The translations under genes were made by a program, and so were the position numbers. From CAZFOB01 sp964520325 (GTDB lineage: Bacteria > Actinomycetota > JAICYB01), in the NCBI GenBank assembly GCA_964520325.1, contig CAZFOB010000039.1:1-11202 (forward strand): 11,202 bases of DNA, in the 5' to 3' direction. Positions within the stretch are counted from its first letter, which is position 1. Each line of letters opens with the position of its first letter. Of the stretch, positions 1 through 5,686 are shown piece after piece. The notes under the pieces were generated by a model that was not told the DNA's origin, did not search any database, and saw only the letters and a list, made by a program, of their open reading frames with translations.

Positions 1-1076
1 CCCTCCTCGATGTTGCGCGCCGCGCCGAAGAACCGCTTCGGCGGATAGAGCGCCGTCGAGTCGACGCCACCGGACAGGATCTTGCCGGAGGCCGGCGCCG
101 CGAGGTTGTATGCCCGCGCCATCCGGGTTATCGAGTCGCAAAGGATCGCGACGTCCTGTCCGCCTTCGACCAGGCGCTTGGCACGTTCGAGGACGAGCTC
201 GGTCACCTGGATGTGGTCGTCGGCCGGACGATCGAACGTCGACGCAACGACCTCGGCCGCCTTGACCGTTCGCTTCCAGTCGGTGACCTCCTCTGGCCGT
301 TCGTCCACGAGCAGGACGATCACGTGCACCTCGGGGTTGTTCTCGATCCATGCGTTGGCGATCTGCTTGAGGATCGTGGTCTTCCCCGCTTTCGGCGGTG
401 AGACGACCATGCCGCGCTGGCCTTTGCCGATCGGACACACGAGGTCGAGGATCCGCTCGGTGAAGCCCTTCGACTCGTGCTCGAGACGCAGTCTTTCGTC
501 CGGGAAAAGCGCCGTCAGCCTGTCGAATACCGGACGCCTGCGCGCCGCTTCGGGATCCAGCGTGTTGATGTTCTCGATGCGCAGAAGCGCGAAGTACTTC
601 TCGGATTCTTTCGGAGGCCGGATGAGTCCGGACACTTCGTCACCGCGTCGCAGTCCAAAGCGACGGATCTGCGACATCGAGACGTAGACGTCCTCTTCGG
701 AAGGCAGATAACCCTGCGTCCGCAAGAATCCGTAGCCGTCCGGCAGAACGTCGAGCACCCCCTTGCGGTAGAGGAATCCTTCGTCCTCTGCTCGCCTGGA
801 GAGGATCGCGGTCACCAACTCGTCCTGTTTCATGTCCTCGGCGTTGTCGATGTTGGCCTCTTCGGCCGCCTTGATGAGATCACCGACATCCATCTCTTCG
901 AGCTCGGTGCGTTGCTGTGCGCCGTCCATCTGTCCCTCGAAGTCACCGTCGAGATCTGCATCGTTGGGGAGCCCAAGTTCGCGCCCCGCACCCAGATCGC
1001 GACGCTGCCCACCGTCAAAGCGCCGCGGTCCGCGTCCTCGTTGCGGGCGACCGGGTCGCCGTCCTCCACCACTCAT
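1..1076 (-). CDS. rho: Transcription termination factor Rho (C-terminus cut by window edge)
   Basis: ATP-dependent hexameric RNA helicase that ends transcription at Rho-dependent sites. The visible 358 codons start at ATG 1076, just after the transaldolase stop. An in-frame TAG at 1097-1095 and no other standard start between it and 1076 fix this start. Residues 2-35 are a Gly/Arg-rich, probably disordered tail. Residues about 58-95 match the Rho N-terminal helical domain (LEEMDVGDLIKAA). Residues about 100-175 are the cold-shock-like RNA-binding domain (GVLDVLPDGYGFLR). The ATPase core follows, with the P-loop SPPKAGKTT at 226-234, Walker B region VIVLLVDERPEE at about 252-263, DSITRMARAYN at 314-324, and GKILSGGVDS at 331-340, the secondary RNA-binding region. 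Roughly 100 C-terminal residues are missing compared with known Rho proteins. No strong Shine-Dalgarno sequence is seen; coupling to the upstream gene across a 10-base gap is likely. Identification is secure. Confidence 0.97.
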   Translation of the reverse strand, partial: MSGGGRRPGRPQRGRGPRRFDGGQRRDLGAGRELGLPNDADLDGDFEGQMDGAQQRTELEEMDVGDLIKAAEEANIDNAEDMKQDELVTAILSRRAEDEGFLYRKGVLDVLPDGYGFLRTQGYLPSEEDVYVSMSQIRRFGLRRGDEVSGLIRPPKESEKYFALLRIENINTLDPEAARRRPVFDRLTALFPDERLRLEHESKGFTERILDLVCPIGKGQRGMVVSPPKAGKTTILKQIANAWIENNPEVHVIVLLVDERPEEVTDWKRTVKAAEVVASTFDRPADDHIQVTELVLERAKRLVEGGQDVAILCDSITRMARAYNLAAPASGKILSGGVDSTALYPPKRFFGAARNIEE

Positions 1077-1086
1077 GTCAATTCGT

Positions 1087-1752
1087 TCATGCGCCTAGTG
1101 CCTCCCTGGATTTCTCCCAGTCATCGAGGAAGTTCTGCAGACCGAGATCGGTCAGAGGGTGCTTCACCAACTGCGTGAACACCTTGTGGGGCATCGTCGC
1201 CAGATGAGAACCCAATCTGGCTGCTTCGACCACGTGCATGGGACCGCGGAGTGAACTGGCCAGGATCTCGGAGCCGAAGTCGTAGTTCTTCACGATCTCG
1301 ATGCATTGCGCCAGGATCTCCATGCCGTCGGACGCGGCGTCGTCGATACGACCAAGGAAAGGGGAGATGAAATTCGCTCCTGCCTTCGCCGCCAGCAAGG
1401 TCTGAGATGGGGAGAAGACGAGGGTCATGTTCACCCGGATACCTTCAGCTCGCAGGGTCTTGCATGCCGACAGTCCGGCAGGGATGCACGGCAGCTTCAC
1501 GTAGATGTTGTCTGCGATCTGAACGAGCTCGCGTCCTTCGCGCAACATCCCTTCGGTATCGGTCGAAACGACCTCCGCCGACACAGGCCCGTCGACCTCA
1601 GCGCAGATCTCCTTGAGCATCTGCTTGTAGTCCTTCTTGCCGTCTGCTTCTTTCGCGAGCAGTGTCGGGTTGGTCGTGACGCCGTCGAGCACACCCCAGG
1701 CGTTGACCTCTTCGATCTCCTCGAGGTTGGCTGTGTCAAGAAACAGTTTCAC
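1087..1752 (-). CDS. tal: Transaldolase, TalC / fructose-6-phosphate aldolase type
   Basis: Small transaldolase (221 aa) of the non-oxidative pentose phosphate pathway, moving a dihydroxyacetone unit between sugar phosphates in the cytosol. Some relatives act as fructose-6-phosphate aldolases, and sequence alone does not fully separate the two. Family signatures seen: MKLFLDTANL at 1-10, GVTTNPTLL at 24-32, the Schiff-base lysine in YVKLP (K86), NMTLVFSPSQ, ISPFLGRIDD, ILASSLR and HPLTDLGLQNF. The start is GTG 1752, chosen because the family begins at this Met-Lys-Leu-Phe. AAGGAG (1763-1758) lies five bases upstream, and the start overlaps the preceding kinase stop as GTGA. The same frame stays open to 2079, but that extension lies inside the kinase gene and has no family similarity. 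Tight coupling to the kinase suggests shared expression with the phosphoglycerate genes. Confidence 0.93.
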   Translation of the reverse strand: MKLFLDTANLEEIEEVNAWGVLDGVTTNPTLLAKEADGKKDYKQMLKEICAEVDGPVSAEVVSTDTEGMLREGRELVQIADNIYVKLPCIPAGLSACKTLRAEGIRVNMTLVFSPSQTLLAAKAGANFISPFLGRIDDAASDGMEILAQCIEIVKNYDFGSEILASSLRGPMHVVEAARLGSHLATMPHKVFTQLVKHPLTDLGLQNFLDDWEKSREALGA

Positions 1753-2729
1753 ATCGACTCCTTTGGCTTGTTGAGTTTCTTGTTGGTCGGGGGCCCACCG
1801 ATGCGACGGACTGCTTGTTCCACGACGTGGTCGATGACGGCGGCGAGCGTCGCGTCGAGTGAATACGAGGGGATGACGGGAACCTTGCGCTGCTCGGCCG
1901 CATTTCGGATGTACTTCTGGATCTTGCGGATGTTGTCGAACGAGGTGAGATAACGCTCGGAGTGTCGCTCGCCCGCCTCCATGGCCCGCAGGAAGAAGTG
2001 CGAGCGATGAACGTCCTCGTCGTCGACGGTGATCAGCATCTGGACGACGACGGCCTTCTCCTCCCACGGTGGCGACCACTCGGGGCTCTCGACGAATCCG
2101 GGAACGACGTGAGCGCCTTCGATGATGAGGTCGGTCCCTTCGAGCACCGAGCGTTCGATGAGCGCTTCGACGGCGACCGAGACGGCGCGCACCTGCTGCT
2201 CGAAGCCGACGATGACAGGATCCGCCGAGCGCGGGATCGGACCGCGGATCGCCGTGTGGGCCTCGAACGACGAGGTGTGCAACGCCGGCATGATCCGCTC
2301 GCTGAACATCGATCGCATGACCTCGCGGATGGCGTCGGTCGAGATGATCCGCGTGATGCCGAGACGCGCAGCGAGCTGCGTGGCGATGGTCGACTTGCCG
2401 ACACCGGTCGTCCCGCCGATGAGGATCACGAACGGCTGATCGAGTTCCTCGACGGCCTGCCAGTTGCTGTAGGTATCGGCGTAGCGCTGGCCGACCATCG
2501 CAAGGATCGTCTCGTACGAGAGCTCGCGAAGCTGGTCGCGTGTGACCTCGAAACGCTCGGCAGAGAGCAACTTCTCCTCGATGCGCTCGGCAACCTCATA
2601 CGCACGAAACGGTGTCAAGCCCGTCGCCATGATCGAAGACGCCATGAGGCCCTTGGAGTAGGGCAAACCGGCCCGGTCGGATACGACGATGTGCTGGGTT
2701 TGGCGTTTGGCGGGCTTCTGTGTGGACAT
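1749..2729 (-). CDS. 2-phosphoglycerate kinase homologue (ATP-cone plus P-loop kinase)
   Basis: Likely phosphorylates 2-phosphoglycerate to 2,3-bisphosphoglycerate with ATP, the first step toward cyclic 2,3-diphosphoglycerate as known in thermophilic methanogens. The 326 aa protein has an ATP-cone-like N-terminal region at about 13-80 (IVVSDRAGLPYSKGLMA, then TGLTPFRAYEVAERIE). The kinase core follows, with P-loop GGTTGVGKST at 105-114, TDAIREVMR at 131-139 and LIIEGAHVVPG at 201-211. This order is that of the archaeal 2-phosphoglycerate kinase family. It starts at ATG 2729, nine bases after the synthetase stop, with only a weak Shine-Dalgarno sequence, and ends in a 4-base overlap with transaldolase. 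The neighbouring synthetase homologue strongly supports the assignment. The substrate is inferred from family and context; ATP-cone plus P-loop kinases with other small substrates remain possible. Confidence 0.85.
   Translation of the reverse strand: MSTQKPAKRQTQHIVVSDRAGLPYSKGLMASSIMATGLTPFRAYEVAERIEEKLLSAERFEVTRDQLRELSYETILAMVGQRYADTYSNWQAVEELDQPFVILIGGTTGVGKSTIATQLAARLGITRIISTDAIREVMRSMFSERIMPALHTSSFEAHTAIRGPIPRSADPVIVGFEQQVRAVSVAVEALIERSVLEGTDLIIEGAHVVPGFVESPEWSPPWEEKAVVVQMLITVDDEDVHRSHFFLRAMEAGERHSERYLTSFDNIRKIQKYIRNAAEQRKVPVIPSYSLDATLAAVIDHVVEQAVRRIGGPPTNKKLNKPKESM
1758..1763 (-). promoter_or_regulatory. Ribosome binding site of the transaldolase gene
   Basis: AAGGAG on the minus strand, five bases before GTG 1752 and inside the 3' end of the kinase gene. 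It decides the start codon, ruling out the longer open frame that runs to 2079. Confidence 0.75.
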
Positions 2730-2738
2730 CGGGGATCT

Positions 2739-4037
2739 CTAGAAGGGCCGCTCGCAGCGTGCGAGCACTCGATCGAAGGCCTCTTGAACACCCGTACCCA
2801 CAACGGCGTTGCTCACGAACACGACCTCGATGTCCTTGGCGGTGGCGGCACGAACAGCGATATCGACCGCGGCGGCCTTGAGCTCAACGAGCAAGACGTC
2901 ATGTGCTTGTGCGTTTTCGATATCGCTTCGCAGTGCGCCTCGGTCGGAAAGGTGATGTGTCATCCCAACGACTTCACAGCCGTGCACCTGTTCGAGATGC
3001 TCCTTGAGTACTGCCCCCGCGTGCGGTGGTGCCGTTGTGCAGTAGAAGGCTTTTCGACCGCTGACGTCCGCGAGTGGCTGCGGTCGGAACACGACTTGGA
3101 TAACGTCGAGATCGGGGACCGAGCCGAGGATCTGGGTTTGGGTTTCGGCGGCAGCCGAACCTTCTTCCGCCATCGTAACAACGGCGAGGTCGGCCAGCAA
3201 TAGGCGGTACGGGTTGAGGTAAGACGTCACGGCTGATCCGAGCGACGCCGGCACCACGACGATGCTCGCCGCCGCCGCCACTCCAGGGATCGAAGCACCG
3301 GAGCCCTCGAGGATGACCAAGTTCTCCGGACGCTCTTGCGCCATCTTTGCCGCAGCCGTCATGTTCGAGGTGATCGTCGCGCCGGCCAGTCCCCCGCCCA
3401 CGCGGACACACCCGATCGTCGTGACGCCGGACGTCAGCGCGTCTTCGACGTAGTCGCTGCTCGCGTGCTGCCCCGCGTCCGCGAGCTCGACGAGCGTCGT
3501 CGCGGTCAGTGGCGTTCCGGCCTCGATGAGACGCGGTGGGTCGGGGCCTCCCCGACCCACCGCCACGATGATGGGCCTTCGTCCTTGCGCGGCAGCATGC
3601 CGCGCAAGAGCACTCGCAACCGCCGTCTTGCCGGTGCGTTTGCCCGTTGCGAACACGCTGATCGACGGCTTCGTCAGAACACGATCAAACGTCGGGGGGC
3701 GCAGATCGAAGTCGGCTCCACCGTACGGAACACCCTTGAAGAGTGCGACCGAGGCCAGGCGGAAGCGGTCGGACGGCGTCAGGATCGGTTCGTCCGTGAG
3801 ATCGAGCACGGCGTCCGGAATGAAACGTTCTATCGCTTCGAGGAGTGCGCTCTCGAGGTGTTGGCCGCGCACGACCGGGATGCCGTAGGCGTCGTCCAGC
3901 GCGTCGAGGTCGACCTTCTCCGATCCGCCACAAAACACGGCTCCGAGCACCTCACGTCCTCCGGCGCGGATGGCTTCGAGGGCCGCGCGTACCGCCGGCG
4001 GATGATGCTCACCGTCGATGAGGACGAGAAGCTTCAT
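2739..4037 (-). CDS. cpgS: Cyclic 2,3-diphosphoglycerate synthetase homologue
   Basis: Likely cyclises 2,3-bisphosphoglycerate with ATP to form an internal phosphoanhydride, giving cyclic 2,3-diphosphoglycerate, a compatible solute and phosphate/carbon store in thermophilic methanogens. The protein has 432 aa, near the length I recall for the methanogen enzyme. Seen: an N-terminal LLVLIDGEHHPP at 3-14 resembling the archaeal start, GAVFCGGSEKVD at 32-43, DLTDEPILTPSDRFRLA at 79-95, GVPYGGADFDLRPP at 102-115, a P-loop ATGKRTGKT at 130-138, and VILEGSGASIPG at 241-252. No signal peptide or membrane segment is visible. ATG 4037 overlaps the GNAT stop as ATGA, so translation is probably coupled; the kinase gene follows nine bases downstream. 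Bacterial members of this family are poorly characterised and are sometimes labelled only as predicted GTPases, so activity here is inferred. Confidence 0.83.
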   Translation of the reverse strand: MKLLVLIDGEHHPPAVRAALEAIRAGGREVLGAVFCGGSEKVDLDALDDAYGIPVVRGQHLESALLEAIERFIPDAVLDLTDEPILTPSDRFRLASVALFKGVPYGGADFDLRPPTFDRVLTKPSISVFATGKRTGKTAVASALARHAAAQGRRPIIVAVGRGGPDPPRLIEAGTPLTATTLVELADAGQHASSDYVEDALTSGVTTIGCVRVGGGLAGATITSNMTAAAKMAQERPENLVILEGSGASIPGVAAAASIVVVPASLGSAVTSYLNPYRLLLADLAVVTMAEEGSAAAETQTQILGSVPDLDVIQVVFRPQPLADVSGRKAFYCTTAPPHAGAVLKEHLEQVHGCEVVGMTHHLSDRGALRSDIENAQAHDVLLVELKAAAVDIAVRAATAKDIEVVFVSNAVVGTGVQEAFDRVLARCERPF

Positions 4038-4549
4038 CTCGTCTCGAAGTACTGGACGGGGCCCGTCCAGCGATCGTCGGCCATCTCGATCTCGTCGAAG
4101 TTGCCGTCGGTGTACTCAGCGATCACCTTGCGCCAGAACGACTGAGCGGCGGTATTCGGGCTGATCTGCGCAACCTCCCACGTCCCGGGAAGGCGGTCGA
4201 ACAGCGACCTCGCGACAAAGTTGCCAACTCCCGTACGACGGTACTTGCGCATCACGAAGAACTCGTCCATCCACCAGACCCGCTCGGTCGGATCCCTGAA
4301 TGCTTCTCCTTCGTAGGTCGCTGCGAACCCGGCGATGTTCCCGTCGACGCGGACGAGAAATGCATGGTGCTCCGGCTGAGCGAACAGGTGCTCAAGACTC
4401 CACCATCGGAAGAGCCCTTCCTCGCCGATCTCGGTGCCGTCGAACTCACTGAAGTCGTACTGATACAGCTGCCCGAGACGATCGAGCAGTGGACGGTCCT
4501 CCACGGATAGCGCGACAAGCTCGACGTTTACCGTTGCGCACCTCGCCAT
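4034..4549 (-). CDS. GNAT-family N-acetyltransferase (predicted acetyltransferase, COG5628-like)
   Basis: Predicted acetyl-CoA-dependent acetyltransferase of 171 aa; the acceptor is unknown. The GNAT core is visible: GNIAGFAATYE at 70-80 (beta strands before motif A), DEFFVMRKYRRTGVG at 95-109 with the RxxGxG acetyl-CoA pyrophosphate loop, and NTAAQSFWRKV at 132-142 (motif B). The early LYQYDFSEFDG and late DRWTGPVQYFE segments resemble a small group of uncharacterised bacterial acetyltransferases. The chosen ATG 4549 lies 22 bases inside the 3' end of prfB; no convincing Shine-Dalgarno sequence is seen, and a GTG 45 bases downstream (residue 16) is possible. The stop overlaps the cpgS start as ATGA, so the two are probably translated together. 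This could mean acetylation tied to that pathway, or simple operon packing. Confidence 0.85.
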   Translation of the reverse strand: MARCATVNVELVALSVEDRPLLDRLGQLYQYDFSEFDGTEIGEEGLFRWWSLEHLFAQPEHHAFLVRVDGNIAGFAATYEGEAFRDPTERVWWMDEFFVMRKYRRTGVGNFVARSLFDRLPGTWEVAQISPNTAAQSFWRKVIAEYTDGNFDEIEMADDRWTGPVQYFETR

Positions 4550-5641
4550 TTGAGATAGGCCGACATGAGATCAGCAAGGTCGCCGTCGAGCACCTTGTCG
4601 ACGCTCGACGTCTCCTCGTCTGTCCGGTGATCCTTCACCATCTGATACGGGTGCTGGACGTAGCTGCGGATCTGGGAACCGAAGTCGATCGCGCGCTGCT
4701 CGCCGCGGAGCTCGTCGATCTCCGTCTGGCGCTCACGCCTTCTTCTCAGGGCGAGCCGGGCCTTGAGATGCTTCATCGCCACGTTCTTGTTCTGCATCTG
4801 CGAACGCTCCGACTGGCAGGTCGCCACCAAGCCCGTCGGCACGTGCGTGATGCGCACGGCGGAATCGGTCGTATTCACGTGCTGTCCACCCGCACCCTGC
4901 GCTCGGAAGGTGTCGATGCGGAGCTCCTCGTCATCGAGATCCACCTCGACTTCGTCCCCGAGATCTGGGATGACGTCAACCGACGCAAAGCTCGTGTGCC
5001 GTCGATTGGCCGAGTCGAACGGGGAAAGACGTACGAGGCGGTGCACTCCATGCTCCGACTGCAACCACCCGTACGCGTGGGCTCCCCGCACTTCAACCGT
5101 CGCGGACTTCGTCCCGGCCTCGTCTCCCGCCAGCGCCTCTCGCACGACGATGTCGAAGTTGTTGCGCTCACCCCAGCGCAGATACATCCGCAGCAGCATC
5201 TCGGCCCAATCCTGCGAGTCGGTGCCGCCCGCGCCGGCGTGGATGGCCATGATGACGTCCTTGTCGTCCATCTCACCTGAGAAGAGCGCCTCGGTCGAGA
5301 GCGTCGCGATCTCGGACCGAAGCTTTGCGAGTCCCTCCGTGACCTCGGCGTACAGATCCGCGTCATCGGCCTCGAGCGCCATCTCGTTCGCCGCGAGGAG
5401 GTCGGCGGCCAGCCGCTCCAGCGCACGGAAGCGGTCGACATCGGCCTCGAGTCGGGAAAGGCGCCGAGTGACGTCCTGTGCTTTCTCGGTGTCCTCCCAC
5501 AGGTCGGGACGACCGGACTCCTGCTTCAGCTCTTCGAGGGTCGTTTCTTTCGAAGCGACGTCAAAGAAACTCCCCGAGCTCAGACAGCTGCTCGGAGAGC
5601 TCCTTCAGGACGGGTCCTCTGTCTTCCAAATGGTCTTTCAT
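4528..5641 (-). CDS. prfB: Peptide chain release factor 2, with programmed +1 frameshift
   Basis: Recognises UAA and UGA stop codons and triggers release of the finished peptide. The gene is in two frames. Codons 1-26 run from ATG 5641 to CTT 5566-5564, followed by an in-frame TGA 5563-5561. Skipping one base lets reading continue from GAC 5562 to the TAA at 4530-4528. The joined protein is 370 aa, a normal RF2 length. Its N-terminal part is helical (LKELSEQLSELGEFL then DVASKETTLEELK). The tripeptide anticodon SPF is at 206-208, which separates RF2 from RF1, and the catalytic GGQ is at 251-253 in GAGGQHVNTTDSAV. Both are one residue from the E. coli positions. It lies 45 bases after secA. 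This is an intact autoregulated gene, not a pseudogene; a caller without a frameshift model would start it near 5382 and lose 86 residues. Confidence 0.96.
5560..5575 (-). promoter_or_regulatory. RF2 programmed +1 frameshift site
   Basis: On the minus strand the bases read GGGGAGTTTCTTTGAC. An internal Shine-Dalgarno-like GGGGAG (5575-5570) is followed by three bases, the slippery CTT codon, then TGA and C. The E. coli prfB site has the same layout and spacing. When RF2 is scarce, the slow TGA lets the ribosome slip forward onto GAC; when RF2 is plentiful, a 26-residue peptide is released. Continuity of RF2 homology on both sides supports function. Confidence 0.95.
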
Positions 5642-5647
5642 GCCCCT

Positions 5648-5684
5648 CGTTTTCCCCGACGTTTTCCTCGGCGTTTTCGCTCGG
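5648..5684 (-). repeat. Three-unit 12-13 base tandem repeat in the secA-prfB gap
   Basis: Three imperfect units (plus strand 5648-5659, 5660-5671 and 5672-5684, each starting CGTTTTC) fill most of the 45 bases between the secA stop and the prfB start. In the transcript they read as A-runs separated by purine-rich GAGG or GGGG blocks. The last GAGGGG lies only one base from the prfB ATG, closer than ideal for a ribosome binding site, and GGGG in the preceding unit may serve instead. No terminator hairpin is seen, so secA and prfB could share a transcript. Confidence 0.7.
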
Positions 5685-5686
5685 CG

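Noticed and set aside
1073..1090. Minus-strand ATG at 1090 as a start for rho
   Set aside because: It is in a different frame from rho and reaches TGA after five codons.
82..1178. Overlapping plus-strand frames across the rho region
   Set aside because: The minus strand encodes Rho with all expected motifs; the plus frames are low-complexity shadows.
1753..2079. N-terminal extension of transaldolase up to 2079
   Set aside because: Transaldolase similarity begins exactly at GTG 1752, which has a good ribosome binding site; the extension is out-of-frame kinase sequence.
1962..3203. Plus-strand open frame of 413 codons opposite the kinase and cpgS genes
   Set aside because: It spans the junction of two well-supported minus-strand genes, has no recognisable domain and has no ribosome binding site.
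5561..5563. In-frame TGA in prfB as a sign of a pseudogene or sequencing error
   Set aside because: The CTT-TGA-C context with a properly spaced internal Shine-Dalgarno is the known RF2 autoregulatory frameshift, and homology continues in the +1 frame.
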